Assembly (NCBI GenBank): GCA_963555705.1
Contig: OY743169.1
Span: 51,822,124 to 51,886,123 of the forward strand
Source: Ligustrum vulgare
Taxonomy: Eukaryota > Streptophyta > Magnoliopsida > Lamiales > Oleaceae
Reading direction: 5' to 3'
DNA: 64,000 bases
Below, in pieces: positions 11,889 to 22,304 of the stretch. How positions within the stretch are numbered: position 1 is the first letter of the stretch; every line of letters starts with the position of its first letter. The translations under genes were made by a program, and so were the position numbers. Below the pieces are notes generated by a model. That model did no database searches. It had not been told where the DNA came from and worked only from the letters and a program-made list of their open reading frames with translations.

Positions 11889-12900
11889 AGTTGCAGGATG
11901 CTACCTATGCTTGTGGTGTAACCTAATGCGAGAACACACTACCTCCTCTCCTACTGTTTCCTCTATTTGGAGAGTAATTTCTGTCTCCTTTGAATGAAGA
12001 ATTAAATCATTTGTAGCACTAAAGAGCAATATGTCCCATTTTCTCACAAATCTGACACTGGAGATTAGACCTACCATTCCTTCCTCTTCCTCTTCCAAAA
12101 TCATGATGTGTTTGATTGTTGTTGGAAAATGGTGAATTTGATGATTGACCTCTGAATCCTCTCTTGACATAGTTTGCTAATGTGTTCATATCAAGTGTAG
12201 GAAGAGTACATAGCTGTTCGATTCTCATTTCATGTGATTGCAGAAGGTATTGTGCCTCTTGTAGTTTGACTCCTTCATTTCGAGACATCAAATTTACTAC
12301 TACAACATCATACTCAGACCCAAGACCACCTAGAATGTACATCAGCAGATCTTCATCACTAATAGGACGTTCGGACATTGACAGTGTGTCCGCAAATCCT
12401 TTCATCAATAGACAATAATCACTCATAGACCTATCCTTCTTCTTGGTAGATAGAAGATCGGATCTGAGATGCAGTACTTGAGACCTTGTCTGTAAGATAA
12501 ACAATCGCTCAAAAATATTCCAAACCTGTTTCATTGTGGTGCATCTGACCACATGCTTGAACATGCAATCAAAGAAGCCAACTCCTGACTAGCTGATCCG
12601 TCTTCATCCACAACATGTATGCATGATTCATCTACTTATTTATTTCACCAGTGGTCTCAAATCTGATCTCAATAAACTCATGAGACAGATCTTCGTTCCG
12701 GTTACAAAACTTTCAAGTTCATACGCATGAAGAGTAGGTAGAATCTGTGATTTCCAGAAGTTATAATTGGTTCTTCCTAGTTTAATAGAAGTCAGAAGCA
12801 GATTAGGGAAGACACCAGATGCGATTGTTCCGGTAACACTTACGACAATAGGAAGACTACCATCAAGGGTTTCACCGGAGGTGGAATCGGTGGAGTTACC
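11889..12900 (-). pseudogene. copia Gag remnant with CCHC zinc knuckle
   Basis: Minus strand 12019-12564 carries the UBN2-type Gag domain: V-W-N-I-F-E-R-L-F, then L-R-S-D-L-L-S-T-K-K-K-D-R-S-M-S-D-Y, then M-Y-I-L-G-G-L-G-S-E-Y-D. A G-R-G-R linker and C-Q-I-C-E-K-M-G-H zinc-knuckle start follow; the last Cys falls in another frame. The N-terminal part (12564-12900) can be followed only in pieces. The break between the Gag tail and the protease is a simple frame loss near 12020. Confidence 0.75.
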
Positions 12901-12925
12901 AAGACTAATGGCTATGAAGCTTAAC

Positions 12926-12937
12926 GCTCTGATACCA
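12926..12937 (-). other. tRNA-Met primer binding site (copia)
   Basis: The minus strand reads TGGTATCAGAGC, complementary to the 3' end of initiator tRNA-Met, the usual primer site of plant copia elements. It lies immediately inside the right-hand (5') LTR. Confidence 0.85.
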
Positions 12938-12938
12938 A

Positions 12939-13176
12939 GTTAAAATCACATATCTAGGTTACACACACTTAGTGTGATAGGGTTCGAGAGAAGACGAACA
13001 GAGAGAGGCTGGAAGCATTTGGAAACTGAAAATCGCATATTGAATAATAAAAAATCTATACAAATAGAGTGCATATATACATAAAGTGTAAAAGAGTATT
13101 TTGAACTATCTAACAACTATTATAATTTCACTTTGTATCTCAACTGTTAGAAACAGAAACTTGGTCCTCTTTCTCA
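12939..13176 (-). repeat. 5' LTR of the minus-strand copia element
   Basis: About 238 bp, homologous throughout to 6919-7157. It ends (plus strand) with CTCTTTCTCA, so the minus-strand LTR starts TGAGAAAGAG. It precedes the primer site and would have driven transcription of the element. Confidence 0.8.
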
Positions 13177-14418
13177 ATAAGAAGAATAGCAGTTTCAGTC
13201 CTTTTATTATTCTCCTCCAGCTGTTCTATTGGGCTTTGCTTCTGCCTTCGGTGACGTTTCACTAACGGGAGATGGGCGACTATTTCCAATCAGTTTCCTA
13301 GTTTTCACTTTGACTTTTTCCTTCAATTTTCTTGGTCCTTTTCCTCCGATTTTGATTTTTATGTAATCTCTGCAAATAACTCAATTCTCCTTGCTCCTCC
13401 TTGATTTTGTTTGTCAAATTTCGTCAGTTTCGATCTCTTGCCTTTCTTCTCATTGATTGATTTTAGTGAGATTTATTTGATTTTCTTTTGAAATTTCAAA
13501 TTCGATTGAGTTTTCCAACATTCTTAAATTGTAGGTTATGATACTATTTTTTTGTTAAGAAATCAATACCAAAAATTAACCTAACCATCCAAGATCCTAA
13601 AGCTTTTGTTTCAAAGCCTTCACTTGAAAAAACCAGCAAATTTCCCTTTGAACGAAAAATATGATTGTGGCTTAGTTTTATTGCCTCTAGTACATTGCAT
13701 GGGATTTCAAAAGAGAATCGAGACAACAGACGAGACACTTTTGTGAATACCACTTAGATCAATAATAATAAAAAAAAAAAAACTATATTCTTAATCTTCC
13801 TCATATTTCAGGCCAAGATCAATAGCCTATTTGATATCACCAAATCCTAAAGAGAGAGCCTCAATTTGTGTCGTCTGTACTGATAAGTTAATTTACCAAC
13901 TAATGATCAAGTGACTAATTAAAGAAAGATTTTAACTAACGAGGAAAAAATTTATCATTGATCAAGATCAATGGACCTAATTGATTCTTAACTAACACAA
14001 TTCAAGTCATATTTTCTAAGTCAATCAAACGCAATCAACTTATCAAAAGTGACTAGTATATCCTCACACATAAATCAATGTTGACGAGACATACCGTTTT
14101 ATCAATTCTCCACCTTCGGTCACCAACATTATTCAATTCTCTTTGGTAGCTTGTGCCTCACCATATTGAGATCTTACTATTCTCATCATAGCCCTTCGAG
14201 GGTTGTTTGGCACAAGACCCGGAAAACATATATGAAAATTACACGAGAGCATTTTTTTTAAATCTTAATTCATAATTATGCACTACCTCCTTTTAAAAAA
14301 AATAATAATAAAAAAAAAATTCAGGTGATCACAAACTAACAGGTAAAATGTCATATATAGGTCACAATCGGACGGAGTGCCAACCTTGGATTAATTGAAT
14401 TTGAATACAAAATGAAAA
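13177..14418. other. Right flank of copia insertion and BAHD 3' flank
   Basis: 13177-13380 contains minus-strand open stretches (one reads K-V-K-V-K-T-R-K-L-I-G-N-S-R-P-S-P) that may be the pre-insertion continuation of 6556-6909, of unknown identity. 13544-13753 is an unsupported short frame. 13830-14418 looks like ordinary AT-rich intergenic DNA and would hold the terminator of the BAHD gene; no single polyadenylation signal stands out. Confidence 0.35.
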
Positions 14419-15417
14419 TCAGTTTAAACATAGATATTCAGAAGTCAAAGGAGTAAACAAGGTATCTGCATTATTCTCTATTAACTCCAACTGCCCTTTC
14501 AACAAGTGCATGTAAACAATCCAATCTCCGTTCCCCTTTGGACTTGGCATTGGCATGACATAACCAGATTTCCCTCCCCATGGAAAATGGTAAGAACCAA
14601 AACAGGGCTCTCCCCACCCAAAATTCATCTTTTTCACTGGAAAATGCTGCCCCGATGACACCACCACCGCCGGCTCCTCCTCATTTGCACCTGCACAGTA
14701 TATTTTGGCCAGGCCTGGCTCCGGACGATGAGCCTCCACCCAATCTATTAGCCCCAAGAAATGTTCCTTTGTCACTGCTGTATCTAAAAACTCATGAATT
14801 TCATTTGCAATCCAACTCAATGGCTTCTCCTTCAATTCTTCAATTTTCTTCTCCCCAAATGGGATTGACAGAACATTGCCAAAATATGGCTCAATCAGTT
14901 TCGCTTCATTTTCGTCACCATTGATCAATCTAGTCCTCCCATCAACCACAATTCCCAGTCTACAAAACTTATCAGTTCGCTTGAATTCTCCGATAGCAAT
15001 CATCTTCCACAGGAAGGCACTGAATGCCTCCAATTTAGTCCTTTTTCTCCTACAACTGCTACCGCCATTATCAGAATTGGCCAATAACTGGAGATCATTG
15101 ATTCGATCAGACTTGATATAATATATGCGACTTATTGCTATTTGATCCTCATTATCGGCATCTGAACATTGTTCCTCCGCCTCCGGTGGTGGCGGGAGAG
15201 CTGAAATTGGAACGTACATGTTGTCTACCGAAACGTCGTAACTGGTGGGTCGGCGAGGAAAAAGAATTGACCGGCGTAAGGATGGGATCCGAGTTAATGT
15301 CTTGGAGAGAGCCATCTCCGCCCATGAAACGAGAAACATGTTGGCGGAGTAAGCGTCTGCCACCTGATGAGAAAATGTACATGCCACCACCATTCCGCCA
15401 CATTTCAGTTGCGTGGC
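14419..15417 (-). CDS. BAHD acyltransferase, exon 2 (C-terminal two thirds)
   Basis: BAHD enzymes transfer an acyl group from acyl-CoA to an alcohol or amine in the cytosol. The exon starts after a CAG acceptor at 15418-15420 and joins exon 1 in phase 0, giving A-T-Q then L-K-C-G-G-M-V-V-A-C-T-F, the conserved region before the catalytic motif. The H-x-x-x-D motif is present as H-Q-V-A-D (about residues 162-166 of the 477-residue protein), and A-Y-S-A-N-M-F-L-V-S-W-A-E follows as in the family. The second motif, usually D-F-G-W-G, reads N-F-G-W-G (about 410-414). It ends at TGA 14419-14421. Closest remembered relatives are coniferyl alcohol/hydroxycinnamoyl transferases (the Y-F-G-N-V-L-S-I-P-F-G block fits); substrate cannot be fixed from sequence. 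The exon is intact, so the gene may be functional. Confidence 0.9.
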   Translation of the reverse strand, partial: ATQLKCGGMVVACTFSHQVADAYSANMFLVSWAEMALSKTLTRIPSLRRSILFPRRPTSYDVSVDNMYVPISALPPPPEAEEQCSDADNEDQIAISRIYYIKSDRINDLQLLANSDNGGSSCRRKRTKLEAFSAFLWKMIAIGEFKRTDKFCRLGIVVDGRTRLINGDENEAKLIEPYFGNVLSIPFGEKKIEELKEKPLSWIANEIHEFLDTAVTKEHFLGLIDWVEAHRPEPGLAKIYCAGANEEEPAVVVSSGQHFPVKKMNFGWGEPCFGSYHFPWGGKSGYVMPMPSPKGNGDWIVYMHLLKGQLELIENNADTLFTPLTSEYLCLN

Positions 15418-17540
15418 CTGCCGTCAAAATGAAACAATTAGTTCAAGTTACTTACCTAGAAGGAAACATTTTACAATGTTGTTTTATGTAATAAATGTAA
15501 AATCTCATATTATGGAATAAAGACAAAATAAATAACAATATAGAGTTTTGTATTAAGTTCAAACGAGCGAATGATCATATATTCAAGCTCAAAAGAAAAG
15601 TGTTCTAAAACAAACAACCAATTTGCTAGGCACAATAAGAGTGAAATCTCATTTAACCCTTGTTTGGAATAAATTTTGATTTAGATAAAAATCAAAATCA
15701 ATATTCAACACTAACCACATATTTCATGAGACTCAATATTTTTCAATCACATAATTCATCAATTTTTTTTATCAAAATATGTTAAAATTTATTTTAATTT
15801 CCACCAGGAGCTTAAAATAAAAACAAAACAAACAAATAAATAAATATTTAAAGGTCTGAACGTTTTAAGATGGACATCAAATTTTAATTTTATTGTTTCT
15901 TATTCTTCTTGTTTGCTATGGCTAAGAGCATGTCTAAAATATATAAACACTAACTTTTGTTTGATGAACAAAATTTAGTCACTATTTGGTTCTGATTATT
16001 ATATATGAAGTCAAAATTAACAATTAATTTTAACAAAATATTTTATAGTATTCACAATTTTTCAATCACACATCTCATCAACTTTTATAAAAATCTAAAA
16101 AAAAAAAAAAAATCTTATTTTATTAATATATACAATTAGGGGCTAAAACTTTGATCAACTTTTCAATTTGTCGAATTTTAATTTTATTCACAATTTTTTT
16201 TTTTTTTACTATAATTTTATTCACTTTTTATTCACAATCTTTATCAACTTTGAAATGTGCTAAGATTTTTTTTATGAAAATATCCCTTAAATATGCAATT
16301 TTTTTAGGACGACGTTTACCTAACAAACTACATATTTTGATTTAAATCCATGATGGTGCCCAGTCGGTTAATAAGGGTACATGTTGCTAAAATGCCTCTA
16401 CCTAATATGGAAACTATTAATATGATCTAGCCCATGTTTCCTATCAATTAAAATCAAGATTTTAAGTTTAAATTAAAGCCAACAATTCATTTTAACAATT
16501 CATTTTATGTGATTTATTAACTTTTATCAAAATTTATTGAAAATATGATTTTAATCCCCACCAAACTAGGGCTTCATCACACACTCACATTTGATTTTTC
16601 AAAAACAATGCAAACCATGCATGCGTTAAGATCTTTCTCTCTTTAGTTCTTTTTAAATTAAAATATTTGTATTGATTAAGTTAATTTGTTCTTTTATAAG
16701 TAATAACTTTTATTGTTCGAAAAAGTAATTCTTTTAATTATAAGTAAGAAAATAAAACATATATATTTGCAACAGCACTTTATTTAAAATTAAATTCAAA
16801 CTTCAGCAACATTTAAACATGTTTTAAATTTTGGTCAGTTTGCCGTGACCGTCACGTATTTCTCCAAAGAAAAGTACAGATATTGTGAGTAAAAATATTG
16901 TGGACAGTTATATCTTTACCTTCTTGTATGTATTCTAATTGTAGCACATTTTTCAAAATACAAACATTAAACAAAACAACATTTGCCGTACTAAACTTGT
17001 ATTTTCAGCCATTTGATTCCACATGTAAAACAATATTTGTAATATAAATTTGTTAAAGAGTTGAGTCGATACGTTCAAGTAATTAAATGCCGACAAGAAA
17101 AAACTCTTCGTAAAAAGTATGAATATTCAGGTCTTGAAACCTTATCAGGACCTATGAGGACGTTCGAAGATAGAAAGACTCATTTTTAAAATGTCCATTT
17201 AGGAAAAAAAAAATTACAATACTCCAAAGGCACCAACTACCTATGGGGGATTGCCCCCTTTTAATAGGCCCCAAAAAACCAATTAATCGGACCTCTATTG
17301 CAAGGGAGCAATTCTTTATTGACAGCACGTACTTTCACAGAACTAAAAGTGTTTTACTACTTAAGTCCTTGTTTAGTACTCATGAAAAATTTCTCATTTT
17401 TTTTATGGCACGTAATCTCAACAATTCATTAAAAGTTAAATTATTATTTTTGACTTTTTAACCAAATCTCAAATATCAATTCTCCTAAAAATCACTATTT
17501 ATTTTTTAAAAAAAATCTTTTTAAACATTACCAAACACAT

Positions 17541-18800
17541 GGGATAAATGCCTCAAATGCCACTATACTATTACAAATGCTCTCCAAATGTCATTGAACT
17601 TTAAATTATATGTGATATACCATTGAGCTTTAAAGTTAAATTTTTTATTGCCACTATACTATTTTAAAGGTTCTCCAAATGCCATTAAACTTTAAATATC
17701 ACTTGGTGTGCCACCGAACTATTGAAAAGGTACCCCATTTGCCATTCTCTTCAAATTGTTTTATTAATTATTATTATTATTTTTTGTTTCATGTAAATGG
17801 ATTTATTCATATATTTTTTTTTTGTTTATTCAAAAATGAATTTTCTCTTCATTATGAATATAATAATGAAAGATATAAAAATATATTTATATGGAACATT
17901 TCAATGATTTTTTTTTTTTTTTTATATAGAAACGTTTTGTCCGTATTAATCGAGAAAAAAATTTAAATCCATTTACAATAATGAAATTGAAACAACATAA
18001 TGAGTTCTTTTTTCATGGAAAAGTTTATGTATAAAAATTATATAAATTCATTAACGCAAAGGATTTATTCATAATTTTTCTTTTGTTGATTTAAGAAATA
18101 AATTTCTTTTCATTCTAAGAATATTCATGACATATAAAAATATATTTGTATACATACTTTTAATGATTATTTTTATAGAAAACTTGTAATGTTCAGATTA
18201 ATCGAGCATTGTTTCAGAAAATAAATCAATTAACAATGATGTTTAGAATTATATTTGAATTGAATTACTTTTCTTAAAGAAGAAATTCAATAAATTCATT
18301 TACAGTAATGTCCCAAAGATTAAATCTAATTGTTTTTATTTTAAATAAATTTCTTTTTTATAAAAAGTTAATGATAGAAGAAAACATTTTTCAAGAAGAA
18401 ATGCTAGATTAATTTGGACAACCATATTTCTATAAAAAAAATCGTTAAAAATCAACATAAACATAATTTTATCCATCATTAATATTCTCATAATGAAGAG
18501 AAAATTATTTCTTGAATAAAGAAAAAAATATAAATAAATCCATTTGCAACAATCAAACAAACAAAAATTGATTAATAAAACAATTTAAACGTTTTTGAAG
18601 ATAATGACAAGTGGAGCACTCTTTTAATAGTTCAATGGCACACCAGATGCTATTTAAAGTTTAATGGCATTTGATAAACCTTTAAAATAGTACAGTGACA
18701 ATGAGAGTTTTAACTTTGAAGTTTAATGGCACACCAGAGATAATTCAAAGTTCAATGACATTTGAAGAATATTTGTAATAGTTTGGTGACATTTAACTCC
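17541..18800. mobile_element. Long-TIR foldback (Mutator-like) non-autonomous element
   Basis: The left arm (17541 to about 17960) and right arm (about 18390 to 18800) are imperfect inverted repeats over some 400 bp. Matching points include GGGATAAATG at one end against the complement of TTTAACTCC at the other, the 'CAAATGTCATTGAACTTT' block, and an inner 'AATGGATTTATTCATAT..' block. A third, direct copy of the inner block lies at about 18060-18205. The element is flanked by CAAACACAT at 17532-17540 and 18801-18809, a 9 bp target duplication typical of Mutator-like elements. There is no transposase, so it is non-autonomous. It sits in the BAHD intron. Confidence 0.75.
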
Positions 18801-18865
18801 CAAACACATACTAAGATATGCAAAAGGAATAAACAGGTTGACCACCATTAACACAAAGGGTCATT

Positions 18866-18953
18866 CTTCTTGTACCCCGCTTTACGGCAGGGGGTACCGC
18901 CCCCTCACAAGAGGGGGTTGTGAGGGGGCGGTACGTCCTGCGGGTACAAGAAG
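18866..18953. repeat. GC-rich 88 bp hairpin in intron
   Basis: An almost perfect palindrome: outer arms CTTCTTGTACCC and GGGTACAAGAAG, and inner arms GGTACCGCCCCCTCAC and GTGAGGGGGCGGTAC around a short loop. It is strikingly GC-rich inside a >70% AT intron and is followed by a T-run (18954-18964). It could be a tiny MITE or a transposon end. No target duplication was established. Confidence 0.75.
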
Positions 18954-19232
18954 TTTTTTTTTTTAACATAAATGAGGGCTTGTTCGGCAGCGCCCAATTA
19001 GTTGGGAAAAAGACAAAAAAAACATCAAATTTAATTTACATAATTTCACATACCATTTTTTAATTTTACACATTTTTTATATTAAATTTTTAATCCCACA
19101 TCTTACCTAAAAAAATAGAAATAAATCAACAAAATAATTTAAATTCTATTTATTTTCAGTAGAACATCGCATTAAATTTGAAAATTTACATGCAAAAATG
19201 ATAGCATTCTGCAGTAAATAAAAGTAGATTAC

Positions 19233-19667
19233 CTGGGTCGCCAGCAGACCTTGCTTTCTCTTTGGTACAAGTTTCCCTTCTACAGTGGCATCTGGATTGT
19301 ACAAGTCAAGATCCTTAAGCTCTATGTCGGCCAAGGCTTCCACGAAGTCGACACCTCGGTTGTTGCAGAGAAGTTCGGGCTCCCCGACGGCGTTCTTCAC
19401 GAGCTCGCCGGCAAATGCATAGAATGATACTAAAGTTTGTGCCAAGGACTTCTTAAGAACAACCACCATTGATTCGAATGTAAAATTTTTGGGTTTTTTG
19501 TAACAAAAGAAAACGCCGACATCCACCGGCGGCAAGAGCAAGTCGAGATTGGAAAGTGGCAACCTATTCTCTTGAATAGGCAGTACTGGCGCCACCACCT
19601 CATTCTTGCTCAACCTTACCTCAAAATCTTTCTTTACATGCATCATTTTTTTTCTTAACTTCCTCAA
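19233..19667 (-). CDS. BAHD acyltransferase, exon 1 (N-terminal third)
   Basis: This encodes residues 1-145, ending in L-L-A-T-Q at a GT donor (19231-19232). It has the typical BAHD N-terminal layout: F-E-V-R-L-S-K-N-E-V-V-A-P-V, then L-P-L-S-N-L-D-L-L-L-P-P, then a Y-A-F-A-G-E-L core and E-P-E-L-L-C-N-N-R-G-V-D-F. No signal peptide is visible, fitting cytosolic location. The first ATG is at 19667; in-frame ATGs at 19646 and 19643 would remove a basic 7-8 residue start (M-R-K-L-R-K-K) not expected in the family, so either may be the true start. Translation beyond 19233 runs into the intron and is not protein. Together the exons give up to 477 residues, slightly above the usual 430-460. Confidence 0.88.
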
Positions 19668-19774
19668 CCAAGTAGATTGTACTGTTCGATTAAATTAAAA
19701 ATGAAAAAGGGTGGTTGTCACAACTCGAGAAGAGATTTGTAGAGAGATGTGTTTTCCATGGAAGAGGTTATGAC

Positions 19775-19782
19775 TATTTATA
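19775..19782 (-). promoter_or_regulatory. Possible TATA box of the BAHD gene
   Basis: The minus strand reads TATAAATA, about 108 bp upstream of the first ATG (19667). That spacing leaves room for a roughly 75-90 nt 5' leader. Position and sequence fit a plant core promoter; no transcript data are available. Confidence 0.5.
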
Positions 19783-20733
19783 ACCAATTCTCATTTGGGT
19801 ACAAAATCAATTAGTCAGGTTGTGAACAAATAAACGTCACTTACTACATTTCATATTTTCAATTATGGCAAGAAATGCAAAGGGTTGGTTCGATATTTAA
19901 AAAAAAAAATGATCTCAACCACTTCCATTATAAGCCAATATTTTTGCCTTTCGATATAAAATGTAAACGATAATGAGTGTCGAATGTGAATGGAAGGGTC
20001 TAACCGTTGTTCTAAAAGTTTGGGTCATGATGGATTACATGCAACACAAAGAACATGTTTAATTGTACTTAAAAGCACGGTTTTAAAAAGTTCGCTTACG
20101 CGCGAAACTTGCCCTTCACGTTTTGTCACGCTTGACCCGCGCTTCGTTCGCACATTTTCAGGCATTTTCGTGTCTAGGTGCGAAGTTCGACCTCATCACT
20201 TCATCACGTTTTATGTTTTTTAGAACACTACTTAAAATAAAAGTAAGCCTCTATTATTTACAGCAATCATTACAATTTATAAACAACACAATTTTTAAAT
20301 CATTTTTTAATCACACACATTTTCTCTTTCTTCACTTTTCAATCACACATTTTACCTGAAAAACATAAATAAACCAATTTATAATCAATACACTGTTACC
20401 GAACAAAGCATTTATTACTTTTGAGTTATTCTTCCAACGAATATTAGTAAATCCTACCTTTTTTTTTTTTTTTTTTTTTTTTTTTTGATAAAACTTACTT
20501 TGTAAACGAAAATTAACTTATAAGAAAATTTACGTATACTCTTTCTTATGGTGCTACTGAAGTAATGTTATTATTTTTGATAACCGATCACCTAAATATT
20601 AAAAAATATATAATGTTAATATAAATATAAATAATTTGTCTCACATAAATGTCTAATTGAATGTTAAGAATAATGTCAAACTCGTGTCCAGCTTTGAAAT
20701 GATCTTCTGCTTAAATAAGAATTCCAACAATGC

Positions 20734-20864
20734 AACAATATTGACTGTTTAAATTATAACAAGCCAATTTTATTTTGGTATGGTGACAAATGGAATAAAC
20801 AATATTGACTGTTTAAAGTTATACTAACAGACCAATTGTATTTTGGTATGGTGACAAATGGAAA
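20734..20864. repeat. 64 bp tandem duplication
   Basis: AACAATATTGACTGTTTAAA at 20734 recurs at 20798, followed in both by a short variable part and the same 'TTTTGGTATGGTGACAAATGG' phrase. Two copies with a few differences. Confidence 0.8.
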
Positions 20865-21249
20865 TAAGTTGAAACTAAAAAGTAAAAAAAGGATTACTTA
20901 TTATAAGTAATGAATTGACTTATTCTTAAGGAAATTCTATGGAATCACATACCTGATTCCTTATGGAATTAAGTGATGAGATGAATGTCTAGTTAGTCCA
21001 ATTAGAGTTTTTAAAATCAAAATTGGAGTCCACAAATTATATTTAATTGGTAGCTGACTTAATATAGTGTTTGGTAAATTGTTTATAAATCGATTTATAA
21101 AGTACACAATTTCCCAAATCACTTTTTAACCACCCACATTTTATCTATTTAATTCTCAACCACACATTTTAACTTAAATTTATAAATAAATTAGTTTAGA
21201 AATCGTTATAGTATTATTAAACTGGGGTATAATTGACTTCATCTTAGCC

Positions 21250-21660
21250 TTGAATTGAATAAAATCGAGTCACGCGGGGGCTTCAACTACTTTGCCCAAG
21301 AAATCACGAGTTTTCCCTTCCACAATCCCGTTGGATTTGCTCATGTTGAGTTGTATTATGTCATTTTTATCAAAAAGTTCTAAGAGATGTAGATCTTCTT
21401 ATAATAGATTTTTCAAAAAATAATATTTTGAAGAATGTGTGACAACAAATTGAATTGAATAAAATCTAGTCACAATGGGGCTTCTACTACTTTTCCCAAG
21501 AAATCACGGGGTTTCCCTTCTACAATCCCATTGGATTTGCGCATGTTGAGTTGTATTATGTCATTTTTATTGAAAAGTTTTAAGAGCCAATTTGATGTAG
21601 ATTTTCTTATAATAGATTTTAAAAAAAAAATAATATTTTGAAGAATGTGTGACAACAAAG
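21250..21660. repeat. ~200 bp direct tandem duplication
   Basis: 21250-21449 and 21450-21660 are adjacent copies beginning TTGAATTGAATAAAATC and ending GAATGTGTGACAACAAA. They differ by scattered substitutions and an insert of about 10 bp (near 21586) in the second copy. No coding function is evident. Confidence 0.85.
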
Positions 21661-22304
21661 TAGGCTTGAACGTTGGGTGGGTCGGTCCGGATATTTCAAT
21701 ACCTGGAACCATCCATCATACTTCGAGTATTTCATAAATAGATCCATGGGTCATTGTAATTATTAGAACCAAGCTCAAACCTGAACCTTGGGTTCCAATT
21801 CGGGTTCGATTCTATCCATAATACTTTCTTTATTATATACATTTAATAAATATTTTTATATAAGTCCTTTCGACATGTATACCTAACATGTTACTACTCG
21901 ACCATATTTGTACAAGGGAGAAAATTCAGCTAAAAATCCAACTATTTGACTCAACAGTGGAGACTAACTATATTTCAAATTGAGAACAATGAACTTGAGA
22001 TAACCAAAAGATACACTATAATCCAAACTATGAATATATCAAGTTCAATTGTAATGCATTATAAAAAGATTAAAAAACCCTTAAGTTTGTAAACAATGCA
22101 ATAAAATAAAAAGATTAAATTGCAAAGAAAGAAAGTTTAGTTCATCAACTTAAATCAAAACCATAAGAACTTTTCATTCATAGCAAGCTTAAATTGCAAA
22201 GATTAAACTAACCCATACAATGCAACAATCTAATGTGAGATGAGAGACAAAAGAGTAGGAGTGAGTCTTGATTTCTTAGTGTTTGTAAACCTCCTTGTGA
22301 GTGG

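Larger units (their letters stand above)
6919..13176 (-). mobile_element. Ty1/copia LTR retrotransposon, decayed, with nested insertion
   Basis: The two ends are near-identical ~239 bp direct repeats (about 6919-7157 and 12939-13176). Next to the right LTR is a minus-strand primer site matching the tRNA-Met type TGGTATCAGAGC (12926-12937). Next to the left LTR is a purine-rich tract (GAGGGAGGAT on the minus strand, about 7159-7168). Domain order on the minus strand is gag, protease, GAG-pre-integrase, integrase, reverse transcriptase, RNase H, which is the Ty1/copia order. 'ataagaaga' occurs at both flanks (6910-6918 and 13177-13185) and contains the target duplication, but its exact 5 bp are ambiguous. 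Many stops and shifts make it non-autonomous today. Confidence 0.85.
15418..19232 (-). other. 3.8 kb intron of the BAHD gene
   Basis: The donor on the minus strand is CAG|GTAATC (exon ends at 19233) and the acceptor is GACGGCAG|GC (at 15418). Joined in phase 0, they restore an uninterrupted protein. Many BAHD genes have one intron at a comparable place just before the H-x-x-x-D motif, but 3.8 kb is long. It includes the foldback element 17541-18800, a GC-rich hairpin at 18866-18953, and otherwise AT-rich DNA (15490-17540 and 18954-19232) in which nothing else was recognised. Confidence 0.8.
19783..22304. other. Intergenic DNA with local duplications
   Basis: No gene was recognised apart from the repeats listed separately. 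20070-20225 is a GC-richer patch (GCTTACGCGCGAAACTTGCC... repeated TCGC/CACG) that may be part of a hAT-like MITE, but no ends were found. 20460-20486 is a long poly-T run. Confidence 0.35.

Noticed and set aside
14580..15491. Plus-strand open frames opposite BAHD exon 2
   Set aside because: They are antisense shadows of a well supported coding exon; no independent domain.
20070..20225. Possible gene fragment in a GC-richer patch
   Set aside because: Repeated TCGC/CACG motifs look like transposon-derived DNA and there is no coding signature.
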